A stretch of 64,000 bases of DNA from Hymenopellis radicata (GCA_015501595.1 JADNRX010000003.1:558001-622000), one strand, 5' to 3'; shown: positions 13,173 through 26,033, counted from the stretch's first letter. Translations and numbers: made by a program. The notes: a model not told the origin generated them from the sequence alone.

Positions 13173-14610
13173 AACGCCGCATGCGCAGACTACGCACATG
13201 TACGTTCGACCTCGGGTGTTGATTGCGTTTCCACGAAGTGATCAACTCTGTATAAGTATTTAGTTCTTGCAATCAAACAAGTTTCTGGACCTTGAGCACA
13301 CCCTCGATGACTAGCGCGATCTAGTATTAGCGGGCATCAGGAAGGAATGGAGAGCCATGTACTGTAGGTAGGACGTATGATATATCAGAGTGACTCAAGG
13401 TTCAATTAATCATTGAATCAAGATGTTACTCGTTGTCCTTGCAGGCACCAGCACAGCCGGGTCCGAGTGAGTTAGACTGAGTGTGGGAGGGGCGCAGGTT
13501 GTGAATACCAAATGAATACGCTGCCTTAGTGCGAAATAATCAGGAAAGCGTACACTCGCGAGTTTGAAACTCAACCTGTAGTTCAAGTTGACTGTAATAA
13601 GTTGAAGGAACGCGAGAGCATGCGCAAGCACGAATGAAGCTCCTTCCGGTCTTGGTGGATGTTGAGGTAAGCAGTAGTGTGGCGTATTGAGTCAAGAATT
13701 AAGTGAGAAGGATGCCGGAATAGACCGCGCCACTGACAAATGCCTGTCATTGGACCGTCCCTGTGTCGAGTTCTGTTCTACTGGAAGGACTATTCGACCA
13801 GTTTTGAAAGCTACAGAGGGATACAAGACATAGAGGGAAGCTTGTGTGCATGTCAACTAACAACCAAGAACTAAGAGAGAACTAGACGCCCTTGGCCAGC
13901 GCGCGCAGAGTAGCGCCCAAGTAGCGCCCATGATATCATGCAGTGCAGTTTTGTTTATGCCGATGCAAAAGGGATAAACAAAAAGGTGTACTGGCGGTCT
14001 GTACACTGACAGCATCAGTTTTCCCTCCTGCTCACTGCCATTCCACCGTCGGCCATGTTTCCAGCAGCAGCGCCCACGAGAATCTTGTTCGTTGACGCGT
14101 TGGAGCCGCTATTCCGACCTTGACCGAGCTCCAGACCCCTTTCTTAACCATTTGCCGCCGCCGCCGGGGAATACCTGAATCCATCATCTCGTGCTGCAGA
14201 CACAATTATCTTACCGGATTACGAGCTCGCCTCCATCTGAATGGTGGATTTATGGTGGACTTTGATCGTCTAGAGCTCAGAGGGCAGCAGAATAGCACCA
14301 CTCCTGGCCTGTCGGTGACGGGACCAAATTTGCAAGTTCTTTGAAACTATTTCCCCAACGATCGTTGACAGCAGCATAGGTTCCGTGGAGTAGCAATAGG
14401 AGCATTGCTGACGCGCCCAAGTAGTAAAGTCAAGTTCGTTCACTCTTTCATTCACGAACATTACTGACAGAAACCATATATTAGGTTTATTCGAATACAG
14501 ATACACTATACATTTTGTGAAAAGCTAGACAATAATAGCGACGAGGTAAGCTTTGAAGTTATCGTAGTAGAAGGGTATTCACATAAGACTTGCCAGACCA
14601 TGCATATCAA
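13173..14610. other. Intergenic region, no gene recognised
   Basis: About 1.4 kb between the convergent ends of the Vtc4 gene and the first Zn2Cys6 gene. Open frames are short and show no family signature. An 11 bp direct repeat (AGTAGCGCCCA) occurs twice in tandem near 13909-13931. Confidence 0.5.
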
Positions 14611-17058
14611 TCATATAAGGAGGAGATGCGGACACCGCTCTCGTAAAGTCTCGCGCCAATCGATCGCGCCGCCTCGTATATCGCGTTTCTGCCAAACCGC
14701 TTCCATTAACAGACGCGTTCGCAACAAGTTTCCGATACTCTCATCCTGCGCTTGTAATCGCGCTTTCAGAACATCTCTCTGTGTCGAGTCGTCCGTCATA
14801 CACCCTGATAAACATATCGGGAATATCAGCACTCTATCGATCTCTGACGGCGCCAATTGCTGAAGCAGCTGAACGACATTCTTGACGCCGGCGCCTATTT
14901 CGGGTACCGCTTGGGAGCGTCAGGCAAGATGGATAGTGCAGGAAACCAGTCGTACCTGGTTGCATATCATTGACCGTCGTGTGAAGGTACAGAATTGCAG
15001 TTTCTCGAAATATGTTTCCCACTAACCGCATGACTTCCTCGCTAGGAGACGCCAGAGGGTTAGAGTCACCCGTTGTCGTGTGCAACAGATTAGGATGCAA
15101 GGGAATATCTTCGCGGGACATTGCTTGGCTCTTTCGACTCTTAAGCCTCTGCTCGATCTCGTCAGCGCGACGGATGAGTTCCCGATAGCTCAGCGATCCT
15201 TTACGCTGCTCCATCATCTTCCACTGGGCTAGGTGCGATACCTCCGCGAAGCACAACATGACCTCATCGGGACAACCTGTTAAGGACTCCATATGGAGTC
15301 CTGAAAGCTCCATGTCGCTGCTACTGCCTTGCATGCGATCCCAGAACGTCGCCTCGTCACCGAGTAAACGTTTGTACAACTGCATGTACTTTGCCGGGCG
15401 CGCGGCTGTGAAGGAGGAGAAGATTTCGATCCACTACAACATCATAGTCAGTGGATCGGCATTGATGGCAAAGCGAGGTTTCATGTACCATGGTGAGTTT
15501 CACGACGAGCTGTCTTGATGCACTCATATTCAATAGAGTCAGCTTCGGGTTTTCGTCAGTTGTCAGACCAGTCTGGGCGATCCAGTCGATGGCGATGGTC
15601 AACAGCGGCTGCCAGTCGGCCGTCTGACCCGACATTTGGGAGTAACAGATCAGATATAATGCCGCAAGGACGTCGCTCTCATCGTGGCAGCCCTTTGTCT
15701 GCTTACCGCTGGCCAACTGGAAGAAGGCCTCGTCGTGGAAGTACTGAGCGGTGGAGTGTTCAGGATTCGAATCTGGGGGTTCAAGGCCTTGCGCGACACG
15801 CATACGGGTGAAATGTAAACTCGATAAGGCACAAACAGCGTTCGTCACCGCTCCTCGAGGGTCTTGAACTATCAACTGATGTGGAGATTTTTTAGTATGT
15901 CCAAAAAGAGGAAGTCGAAAGACTTACCGAATAGGTGACATTAGTCAATGTGTTACCCGTGAGACGGAAGTTGGTCTTTCGGACATGCTCAAAGAAGTAC
16001 ATGACATGACTTTCCTGGATGGAGGTCTGCCCTGCAAGAAGGGGAAAGTGGTTTACAGGTGATGGGGGACGGACGGCAAAGTCGAAGCCTTCACTATTAT
16101 GGGTAGCGGCGAAGAGGTTCATGTCGAAATCGAGCATGTTTGGCTCGCTATGAACGGAGGAAGATTGAGGTGAGTATTGGAACATGGTTCCGCCGCCGAA
16201 ATCCATTGACACCAGATTTGAATCGCTGTAGGACGCTCCTGGGAGTTGATGCAAGGTATTAGACGGACCTGTGGCATCACCGTTGATTCAAGGATAAAGA
16301 TCACACAGGTAGGCCTTACCTCCAAGTCCGTTCATTGACTGATCGAATGAAAAGTTGAACGCCCCTATATTGAGGTCGAGTCCGAGTCCGAGCGTGTTCG
16401 TGGAAGGGAGGTGTCACGCTGAGAGGATGACATACGAGTAAAAGAATTCGAACGCGTCGTGGAACATCTTGCCGCGGCTAGAGATGTTCGAGGCTGCCCG
16501 CGAATGAGCCCGGCACGCGTTAGTTTTGCTTTGATGTCGCTTTTGTATTGTTCTACGGCTTGCTTATCCTGCGGGTGGACGATGGTCAGGACACGCAAGG
16601 CGGAGTTGGAGGCGATGCTCACCCTCATCCATTCCGGACGTTTCGCACCCCAGCCGAGGCATTCAATTGTTAGACGCCTACAGGTGCGGCATGAGCCTCC
16701 TTCGCGCTCCTCGTCACATTTCTAATGTTTTCGTTCAGATGAGGCCTCTAATCATGAAGCGATGCTTTACCTTCCGACGTAGACGACAGGTCCTACATAT
16801 AACAGGATCAGCCCAAATGCGATCGAGCGTCTGTTGATTCTTACCAGCATCCACCTTTGCCTGCGGAGGGCGTTCGTTGAGGCAAGTCGACCGTACCATT
16901 GCTCGGAGTGCCGCGACTGCTGCTGCTACTCAAGGCCGGCGACGTACGGCCGGTGCATGAACCATTGATATGGGGTGGAGGGCGGGAGAAACGTTGGATG
17001 AGGCTGGTGCAGATGATGATGAGCTTCCACCGAATGTGTGTGAAGCGGTATAGCTCAT
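14611..17058 (-). CDS. Zn2Cys6 transcription factor with fungal-specific regulatory domain (copy 1)
   Basis: Nuclear DNA-binding regulator of unknown target. The zinc cluster is spread over three exons: GKGGCW, then TCRLRRK (16773-16796), then KCDEEREGGSCRTCRRLTIECLGWG (shown here in two parts: KCDEEREGGSC and RTCRRLTIECLGWG; about 16650-16730), giving the six cysteines. Downstream exons carry the helical fungal-specific transcription factor region (Fungal_trans_2 type): NFRLTGNTLTNVTY, DPRGAVTNAVCALSSLHFTR, DEAFFQLASG, SYRELIRRADEIEQRL. It ends RETLRERCPHLLLI at 14611. The N-terminus is uncertain. An ATG at 17058 begins a Ser-rich leader (MSYTASHTFGGSSSSS), but joining it to the GKGGCW exon needs either an atypical intron or a one-base correction. 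The gene is a close structural match to the next one (18180-20251). Confidence 0.85.
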
Positions 17059-18179
17059 TCAAGGAGAAGAGGCAAGTGATGATCGTCGAGGAATAAACCA
17101 GAATAGCGTTTGGGGCTGTCACACTTTATGAAAGTCGGCGTAAGGAAAAGAGGAGAGTACGTGACGGACTGATATTAGGAAAGGGTCCGCTTGAAAGCCG
17201 GTCTGTGTAAGAAGGGGCAAATGTCTCGAATGGAGTTAGACGATCGAAGAGGTGAGTTGATGTTGATGATGTGTTACTAGGGAGGCCCACAGTTCGGCGA
17301 GGAATTCAAAGGCATAGGCGGCAGGCCCATTCGGAAGTTGGGGGAGCGGACCTCCTCACCTTTAAAACAACAATCGCCTTCGGTTAACTCCCGAGGATAA
17401 GCGATGACTGATTCCATGTCGGTGCGGATTTGAAATGAGACGTACAGCAAGAGAGAATTCTCCACTCTTCAAATGCAGGTTTGCAGAGGTTTGCTCCTTG
17501 ACCATCGGGAACATGCAAGACTCATGGTATACGGAAAGCATCCGATCTACCAGGGCCGCCACATGGTTGAATCTAAAGTGTCTGCCCAATCCAGATCTAT
17601 CATACATCGCGTTCGCACACTTTACATCGCGATACTTTCCCAACCGACGTCAGATCCCAATCAAACTTTTGTCTCTGGTAGTCGTACGTGCATGCTACCT
17701 CTGATTCGCATTGCTTGCAACCCCGTTGACAATGCGTCGCAAATCTCATGTCAGGATAATTCCTCCTTTCTTATATAATCCGCCGGGTCCTTCGCGTCTG
17801 CATCATGATCAACAGGGAAGATTTGCGCACTTGACTCCATGTTCGTACTTGAACGTCGATTATGGCTGTGCCCAGACCTGAGGTCACCGTCGCTAAACAT
17901 CTCGCCAGTGCTCGTGGCACCGCCTCCGTGGTCCTCGGTGCTGGCATATTGTTGTACTGTCAAATTCATGAGTCGCAATGAGTAACTACTGTACACAAGA
18001 AAACAGGAGGTCTGCATATACATTTAGGCTACTAGACAGCAGTGCACGTCTCAGGAATACCCGCCTCCAAGACGACCGATAGCTTTACACAACAGAAAGA
18101 CTGCACAGAACAGAAGTACAAAGCAAACGTATAGGAGTAGTACAAGAAGACACAACACGAAACGCGATCGGCGGATTCT
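17059..18179. other. Intergenic region between the two Zn2Cys6 genes
   Basis: About 1.1 kb upstream of transcription factor copy 1 and downstream of copy 2. Only short open frames are present, without recognisable motifs. It presumably contains the promoter of copy 1. Confidence 0.5.
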
Positions 18180-20251
18180 CTACACCAACAACATGTTCTC
18201 CTCCATCAAAATGGTACGCCACGGCACAGGAATCGTGCCTTGCGCCCACACGGTGTTCAACACGCGCGAAAGCGTTGAACAGTTACCCACAGCACCCTCT
18301 CCCTCGAGTAAATCCCGCAACCTCGAACGCTCTCGTTCTTCATTCGTAAGAGCACCGCATATAAACAACGAAGACACCGTCATCCGCGTGACGGCGGTAA
18401 GGATAGGTCGAGGCAGCCCCAGCATGTCATTCAGTAGAACGAGCATGTCACCGACAGCTTCTGAGATCTCTGGGACGTTGGGGTAGTCACCGGAGACGAC
18501 AGAACGCAAGAAGAGCGTAGTCGACGCACGGAACATCTCTGAGCAGTAATATCGTTTTTGGCGGGTCTCGTCGTCCATGACCGGCAAGGGCCTCGAAGGA
18601 CTCTGCTCGTTTAGGCAGTCCTCGATTTCGCGAGACCGCTTCACAAGCTCGGGGATACTAAGCGTCCCCGAGGTCTGGTGCCTCGTCTTCCACGCCGACA
18701 AATCTATCGTCTTGGCCAACGCCCAAACGACACGACTCTCGCAGCCCATCGGGTCCAACATGTCAAGCTCGGGGGTAGGGCCGAAACCGCTGGCTTGAGG
18801 ATGGAAGAGGTGGTTAATCTCGCTCATAAGATTGGGAGGCTTCTGCGTCGTGATCGCAGCGAGGACATCGAACCAAATGGCGGCCTTGATTGAGAATCGG
18901 TCCTGTGGAGAACACATCATCAACGCCTGGTGTGGTGATTGGTAGCGCGTTAGGAGCATTTTTGCGTAGCCGCACACAACGCTCAGCCACATATTCCATT
19001 CTCCCCGGCCGCCGTCGAAGAGGAAGGAGGAAATAACCAGCAAGACACCCGACGCGTCATCCGCAGTAAAGTTGCCATACTTCTGCAGGAGAGTGCCTCG
19101 CACATTTGCACTGTAGTTGCCATATTTTTGCAGAAGAGTGTCTCGCAGGTTGTTATACTGAGAACGGATGGACACCTCTTGTAGGGAAGGAATATCCCCT
19201 CGAGAGCGTCGTTGAAAGTGGATGGATGCGAGGAGACGCGCGGCGCCACAAGCGAACCCTTGCGGGTCGTTTATGGCCGTTAAGATCGCAGGGGAGAGCA
19301 TAGATTTCTCGACGAGCAGCCATTGCTTGACAGACACCTCATTGATATAATGTGCCACAAGGAAGTCGCCAGTGGTCCCACCCGGCACCAGCATGCGGTA
19401 GTTGAGTGGTTGGTACACATCGAGGTCGTCCATTGCGGCGTAGTTGAAAGTATAGGATGACGGGCGTATTGACACTGCCACTGAGGGAGGTCGTTATTAC
19501 ATGAATATATACTATTTAATAATAATGATTCTTACACGGTTCTAACGTAGATGTGGATGCATGAGAGCTATTATCGTAGATTTCGAAGGTGTTCATGATA
19601 GCGGGATCGTGGTACCGCTCGATGTCGAGGCCTGTTAGAGAGCAAGATGAGTATAATACTGACACCAAAGAGACGACATACCTGCATCAAGTGTGAAAAG
19701 GTTGTTGTTCTGTAGTGTGACGTGTGGTGGGGGTGGTTCGAAGATGTCCGCAGACGGCAGTAACGCAGACTGGGAGGCGGGGCTCTCGTAGGATGATGAG
19801 TCGTTCTCGTCCTCGTCCAGTAGGTGCAGGTAGGGTGCCTCCATGGTCGAGCGACCGGCAGAGGCCTGGTTTTTCATCTTTCCATTGCCGGCGAGGTGCT
19901 CTTTAATGCGCTGAATGATCAGCGGCTGCTTCTCCTACCACAAACGTTAGCAGTCGCGCTGAGAATGATCGTCACGAGACGAACCTTGAGCCAGTCCGGC
20001 CTCTTGGGCCCAAAGCCGAGGCATTGAATATTGAGGCGGGTGCAAGCGCCACACCTGTTATCGGGGTGTCGCTCCTCGTCGCATTTCTGAATAAAACAGG
20101 ACGTGAATGAGCATGGAGACGAGGATGGGGATAAGGAGGCAACCTTTCTCCGGATTCTGCAGGTATAACAACCAGACTTGGCGCGTATCTGGCCCTTGCC
20201 TTTAGGCGCCGCGGCGCCGTGCTTCTTGATGGCGTTCTTAGGCGCTGGCAT
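18180..20251 (-). CDS. Zn2Cys6 transcription factor with fungal-specific regulatory domain (copy 2)
   Basis: Nuclear regulator of unknown target. The start ATG at 20251 opens a Lys/Ala-rich leader (MPAPKNAIKKHGAAAPKGKG) followed by KSGCYTCRIRRK, an intron, and KCDEERHPDNRCGACTRLN with IQCLGFGPKRPDWL, a complete Zn2Cys6 cluster. A Ser/Asp-rich linker (about 19635-19880) leads through short exons to one 1.3 kb exon (18180-19481). The last junction uses a consensus GTAAGA donor and is in frame. The large exon has the helical fungal-specific factor domain with GGRGEWNMWLSVVCGYAKM, IWFDVLAAITTQKPP and LSIPELVKRSREIEDCL, ending TILMEENMLLV. Cluster and helical region resemble copy 1 segment by segment, so the pair are paralogues. 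Residues encoded around 19071-19160 contain a tandem duplication. No frame break. Confidence 0.92.
19071..19160 (-). repeat. In-frame 45 bp tandem duplication inside transcription factor copy 2
   Basis: The unit starting GTTGCCATAC at 19071 recurs at 19116 as GTTGCCATAT, 45 bp later, with several substitutions. In the protein it gives RDTLLQKYGNYSANV followed by RGTLLQKYGNFTADD. The unit is a multiple of three, so the frame is kept. Confidence 0.85.
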
Positions 20252-21302
20252 GCGTGTTGTTGTCGACGATGGCGACGAGGTTCAGGGTATAATAGGAGGT
20301 GTTTAACAGCGAGCGAGATGCAGAGCAGGGACGGCGGCCAGTTCATGATGAAGGCGGTTCTTAATATAAGCTGCTTCAATTGGCTCGCAGATTGCTGTTC
20401 CCAAAACGGGGACGTGATACGTGACACTTGTGGCCGGGGTCTCCCTAATCAGGACAATAGATGGATCTGCGTTCCCCTTCTCGGGATCTTCGCGTTTACC
20501 TCCCTTATCCCTCCTGTGATATGTCTTCAACATGTTGTCTTCCAAGTTCCAAGGCACCACCTGTTACTACCCTGACCTAGCCCATAAACACTCTTTTCAT
20601 TTGTTCATTTCCCGATAGACAGCATTCAAACTGGATACACAACTCGTAGCCCTTGTCCAAGTATAACTTTTCAGTAATCCGCATGTACAACTGCCCTGTT
20701 CAGAGAGGCCAATCTCTCAAACCTGATGGTAGCTCCCGTCTTATTCAGTTTCGAGATGGCCGCTCCCCGCACTGGAACCGTTCTACCAGCGTTCTACTTA
20801 CTCGTACCCTTTATCGTTAAGGCTGTTCTTCGGTACAGTCCGGTCAGCTCCAGACCACCTGTCCGTGTCAAGTCCGCGTTTAGCGGTCGAGCAGGACGGA
20901 TCCTCCACAAGGTCCTTAGAGATAACTCTTCACCCTTGGACCTTCCCTTATCACAATTTCCACAACGACTGTCAACGGCGACAGCTGCGCGCGTAGTATA
21001 ACATTCCGGTTTTGTACATTTTAGGAGGATATCGATGTGCATATGTGGAAAGTCCTTCGCCTCACGGCACTGTAGGAAGATGGAGTGTTCCGAAATGAAG
21101 GTAGGAAACGAATCGAGACGCCACAACGGTCATGGGGGTATTGAATTGAGGAAACAAGAAGAAGAAAAATCAAATGCTGCCTCGTTGCAGCGGGACAGTG
21201 GACACACAAACACAGCAAAGAGCGGATGAACGACTTGACAGTGACGGAGAAATGGAAAAAAAGAGTAAAACATCGCATCGAGATACGAGGCGCGGCGCAC
21301 AT
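20252..21302. other. Intergenic region, no gene recognised
   Basis: About 1.05 kb between the start of transcription factor copy 2 and the stop of the PH-domain gene. Open frames are short and unconvincing. The proximal part should be the promoter of the transcription factor. Confidence 0.5.
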
Positions 21303-22876
21303 CTATTTTCTCTCTGTATTTTCCTCTTGTATCGCCCCGCCGCCAAACGTGGATCCGCTTGTGCTTAACCGTCGAACTTTGCCTTTCAGAGCACTTCCCC
21401 CGGACGAAAATCCGGAACTGTTCGGACTGACATCCGTCGAAGTTGCTGGTTTTGCTGGTTCCCCAGGTACCACACCAGCGCCGGATCTGCGTGCTATAAG
21501 CGCTCGGATTGCCCCTAGCCACTTGATCTCGTCCTCCTCATTTGGTGCACAGAGAAGTAGAGTTCGTTTTGTCGTAACGATCTTGAAGGCGTGGTCACTA
21601 TGTGGATCGTCACCATCAACGGAAGCAGGAGGTGGTGGTGATGTGGTAAGTGGTAGATTTTGCCGATGTGCTTGTAAATCACATTCTAACGCGTCGAGAA
21701 TTTCGCCTAGCGCGAATTGGCGGTGAGGTTTCGCGTCCTACAGTTATGTGAGAAAATGAAACAAGAATGAAAGCTTAAACTAACCATATGACTGGCATAA
21801 TATACGAGTCGCTCACCGGAGAGGACAAACCACCGCTTACGCCAGTTTCGTCGTTTGGAGCCACATTTCATAAGATAACCAGAAAGGACACTCTTTGTTG
21901 GATCCTTTGCGACTGCGGATGGAGACTTTGAGGGAGAAGACCCGACTGTAGGACGTTGTTGGGAGGAAGCGGAATAAGACCTATAACCACCCGGAGAAGC
22001 ATCTTCAGAGTCAGATGAAGTGGCATTTTGCATGTGAGGAGGTGATGGTGTGACGGGAGGAGGAGGCAGACTGCCGGAGCGATCTTGCATGCGGGGTATT
22101 GGAATAGGATTGGAAACAGATGATTGGGTTGACGTGCTCATCAGCATCTGTCTGGCTTCGTCGATGGCAGAAGTCCATTCTCGGACTTCGGTAGGCGTTT
22201 TGGCCTGTAGATAAAAGGTGCGCACTGGCGAGACGAGGCCAAAGGTGTTGTCATGTTTCTTGAGGGAAACTTGGGTGCAAGAATGGATATCCGAGAGATC
22301 GAGCAGACGGAGCAGCTGGTACTCGGCATTGGTTTTGTAGTACGCCAGCTGTGTCGGGCGCAGGACAAACCAGCGTTTTTTCCACGTCTTGAGTCGGGGG
22401 TCAGAGGGCAGGTATACTAATATAAAGCAATGGTGTACCTTTCGTCGTTCTCCCTTCTTCCATAAATACCCAGCTTTTATAACACTTTCGTCAACTGAAT
22501 TATGGCGAGCAGCAGTCTTCCAACCACCTTCTTCCTCATCTTCTTCGTCGTCAGTGTCCTCTCCGCCGCTATTTGACCTGGCTTCAGCGATAGATGACAA
22601 CGGTGGCTGGGTCATCGCCCCGCCATGACCGCCAGCTCCGACCATGCCAGAAGGCGTCAGTGGAAGCACGTCTGGTGACAGAATAGAGTCCGAGTCCGAC
22701 TCTGTGCCGGATATCGAGGCGACTAGTACGTTGGGAGTCTGAGATAGATACAGTTAGAATATTGGGACAAGATTCGGATGCAAACTGCAACTGACTCTTG
22801 GACTTTTCGCGGCAGAATGCACGGAAAGTTTTCTGTGTATTTCCTGTGGAGACGGCGCAGGTGCTGAGGGAGACAT
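21303..22876 (-). CDS. Protein with two PH domains
   Basis: Likely phosphoinositide-binding or membrane-adaptor protein. The ATG at 22876 starts MSPSAPAPSPQEIHRKLSVH; an intron leads to a Ser/Asp-rich exon with an acidic tract (GGEDTDDEEDEEEGGW). The first PH domain begins VIKAGYLWKKGERRK, and after a 51 nt intron continues TWKKRWFVLRPTQLAYYK, ending REWTSAIDEAR. A Pro/Ser linker follows. The second PH domain runs SGYLMKCGSKRRNWRKRWFV, then ERLVYYASHM, and after an intron KIVTTKRTLLLCAPNEEDE and IKWLGAIRALI. The conserved tryptophan near the end of each PH domain is present. The tail is Ser/Gly-rich and ends at 21303. All five exons join in frame. Two PH domains in a short protein resemble TAPP/Opy1-type adaptors, but orthology is not claimed. 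It is divergent from the acyl-CoA-binding protein gene, 378 bp apart. Confidence 0.87.
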
Positions 22877-23254
22877 TGTCGTCGAGGCGCTGTCGACCGT
22901 GTTGGCAGCAAGACAATCTGTTTTCAGTGACAGTTACGTCACAGGCACGTGAGCAGCCTAGACTTTGTTGTTTACCTTGCCTCTCCGAATTTCCCCATTC
23001 TCCACGATCAGTATGACTCAACCAGAGGCTCCAATTGTCAGAAATGTCTGCCTGGCAACGCCACAATTGAACGTGTTCTTTAATATACTTTTTCCGAACT
23101 GAACGCACGTTCTCCCCAAAGAGTTCACTGGTACTCCAAAATAGGGGCATACGCTTCCATATATGGGTTGATCGATGGCTAATATGCTGGCTTCGACGAC
23201 GCGTTCCCCATCCCCAACCCTTTTCCTCTTACCATCACCACCACCACAACTGCC

Positions 23255-23786
23255 ATGTCTGAAGCCAAGTTCAACGAAGCCGTCAAGATCGTTCAAGGTC
23301 TCCCTAAGGAGGGCCCAGTCAAGCCCAGCCAAGAGGACCAGCTCTACGTGCGTATCCACAAGTACACTGATTATCTGGATCTGACTACGATTTCGTCAGT
23401 TTTACTCCCATTATAAGCAAGGTATCTGGCTGCGACTCTCCGGATCTCACGACCCGTGCTGATTAACCCCTTCAAAGCCACCATTGGTGACGTTAACACC
23501 CCAAGACCGGGCATGCTCGACTTTGTCGGCAAGGCCAAGTGGTACGTTATCTTCTCCTGAGATGGCACCGCAGCACTGACCTCTCCCTCTAGGGACGCAT
23601 GGAAAGGCGTTGAAGGAACCTCAAAAGAGGAGGCCATGAAAAACTACGTCGCGAGGCTCCTGGAGGTAAGTGTGGCCCTTTCGCACTCGCGACTGTGTCC
23701 CTCATGACAACCGGAAAATGTAGATCCTCAAGAAGGCAGAGACTGAGGAATACAAGACATTGGTCGAGCAGCTCGAAGCCGCATAG
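23255..23786 (+). CDS. ACB1: Acyl-CoA-binding protein
   Basis: Small cytosolic carrier that binds medium- and long-chain acyl-CoA and delivers it to lipid synthesis. The ATG at 23255 ([20 protein letters not shown]) opens the four-helix ACBP fold. Exons then give [40 protein letters not shown], and [20 protein letters not shown], finishing [12 protein letters not shown] at 23786. The YSHYKQAT and KWDAWK motifs include the conserved ligand-binding Tyr, Lys and Trp. Four short introns interrupt the frame cleanly. The encoded protein is about 100 residues, normal for the family. It may use the FAS product encoded in the same window, though that is only a pathway link. Confidence 0.95.
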
Positions 23787-25861
23787 GGGTTTGACGTATA
23801 ATGAGCGAATCGTGTGTGTATGAAGAAGCCAATTAACCAACAAGTTGTACCTTTTCCCGCGGCCTGCGAGTTTGTGCCACTCACACGCGGAGCATAAAGT
23901 AGCACTATTCTTTTCCTCTGAAACTGATATAGTCGCGTTTAGCGCCGTCAGAATCCTCAAGCTAGGTCTCGTGAGTGCTTCTCCCGTCCTTTGATGGACC
24001 TCTGCCACTCCTACCCAATTCTGTCTTGTCACACTAGGAAATCATCAATCCAAGTACTCGTACCGGGATGCGATCAATTCAACGAGTGAGTAGAGTTTCG
24101 ACAGGGCTGCCTTAACAATAACTGGCATCGCAACGTCGGTTAAGACAATCACATCCGTGTGGCGCCACCGGTGAGCAACAGGTATCTGGTGTTCTCAGAC
24201 CATGGCTCTCCACTGATGTACGTATCAACAGCACTGCCCACGACGAACGAATGCTGCATCCTCGCGTTGACCTGGCAGATCTATTTCCGCCTTGCTCTTG
24301 TTCTCTTTCTGTCACCTCCGATCTTGTGTGGGTACCAGCGTCCACACTCGTCAAATATACCTTATCTGGAATGGCTTCTCATCGGGCATTGTACTCGGTC
24401 GAGCCCACGTTACTCGCCACGATGAGGGAACTTCCCCACTCCGGCGATGTAACCTTCGAGGTGGAGAAATGACTCGGGGAAAGCGTGATCATCACGATCA
24501 ATAATAGATCTTCCCAAACCTCACCTTCGCGGGCGCGTAACTGAACGCGCTAGACGCTGAAGAAGACCTTCGAAGGTCCCTCTCATGTACGAACGGTGGA
24601 ATCTCCAGCGCGGGGGTGTTGATTGGCCGATATAGCGGACGCGAAGACACCCCGGAACTCGTCTTCCTCAGTGTGTGGCGCCACCAAAGCGAAATCTTCA
24701 CTCCTTTCTGGCGCGTCTTCACAATTCGACGTTGGACACACAAGGACACATAACCGTCGTACTTCTTGTCGGCTATATCATCTTCTTAGCTCGAGTTCGA
24801 CAGCTCGGGATCGACAGTCAATCCTTCACAGCGCTTATGCACCATCGGAGCGCCCAAAGACTGATCTCTGTTCCGAGGCTGGTAGTAATCACATTAGATG
24901 GGCGGTGCCCTTCTACCGCGAACAAAGAAAAAACGATCGCAATTTTGCATCTCGCTATCCCGTCAGTGTCCGCTAGCACTTACCCCAGCGCCCCACGCCT
25001 CGAGTTTCGTCGCCACGAGTATCCTAGTAATTTCGGTGATCCACGTAGCATCATGAAACCCGCGGCGACTTTCCTCGTTGTCCCTAGCTCTGTTGTCGGC
25101 GATCTGAACAGGCTCCGAGTCGGGATTGACCTACAAGGAGGCATGATTTTCCAGGTTCATCCTCCTCAGCTATCCTTTTTGGGCCAGCAAAGCTGCGTTA
25201 TTAGCCGGGCGTATTCAGTCCGATTTGGAGCAGGGCACACGGTATCGTTTCATCCCTAGACCGTCGTGGGCCTGCTGCGACTCTTTTGAAACCACTTGGA
25301 ACCAGGACGCTCCTCCCACAATTTCTGCATGGGACGCTGCGGGTGACGTCGGGCCACTTGTGTGACGATAGCGATAGCGGCCGGGTTCACATCCATGACG
25401 CGAGGAATGAAGAATGGCATGGATACATGTGGCGCACGTACTATAATCTGCCCTGGTGACACTGACAGAGCGCACCGCAAGGTAAGGTGAAGGCCTTCGA
25501 AATTCGAACTCAACTGAGTAACTTACGTTAGCGCGATAGAGACTTTGATTCACCTCACAGCAATGACAATGGCAACCGGGGTCTCTCCGTCAGTGTGTTA
25601 TGTAGTTCCGTCATCTTGGAGGGCGTATCAATCCCCGTATACCCGTAGCCAAACAGACTGAAGTAACCGGTCCTTCAAGAGTTCCTGATCATTCGACACT
25701 CACTCGGTAATTCGGATAAAAAGACTCAATTCTATCGATTGAAACAAGGTGTCGTAAGGTAGCATTGGGACCGAACGTTCCTTGCAAGTCCTCAAGCCTG
25801 ACACCTGGCCTCACACTCTCACGTTCGCGGAAACATTGACATATCATATAAAGCGCTTCTT

Positions 25862-25886
25862 CGTTACCGCAGAAACGGCGGTAACG
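25862..25886. repeat. Perfect 9 bp inverted repeat with 7 nt loop
   Basis: CGTTACCGC, then seven bases, then GCGGTAACG. The right arm is part of a GGCGGTAACGCCT element that recurs at 26595. Confidence 0.8.
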
Positions 25887-26033
25887 CCTTCTTTCCCTGC
25901 CAAAATAATCGCTTTCAACAGCTGGGGACGTGGCGGGGATTAGCCAAGCGTTTCTACGTCTCGATCGGGCAACTTTCATCCCGATCGGGTAATCACTTCC
26001 TTTCTCGTTAACACTCACTCTGCTCACTCACGT

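Noticed and set aside
14054..14125. Tiny ORF MFPAAAPTRILFVDALEPLF as a pheromone precursor
   Set aside because: It lacks the C-terminal CaaX box and there is no pheromone receptor or other mating-type gene in the window.
15755..15800. GGTTCAAGGCC resembling a tRNA B-box on the plus strand
   Set aside because: It lies inside a coding exon of the first Zn2Cys6 factor and no cloverleaf can be drawn around it.
24159..25259. Overlapping open frames of 70-194 codons on the plus strand
   Set aside because: No start context, splice pattern or conserved motif; composition looks like non-coding DNA.
25689..26027. 112-codon minus-strand frame
   Set aside because: It begins with GTG rather than ATG, matches no family and overlaps the palindrome-rich segment.
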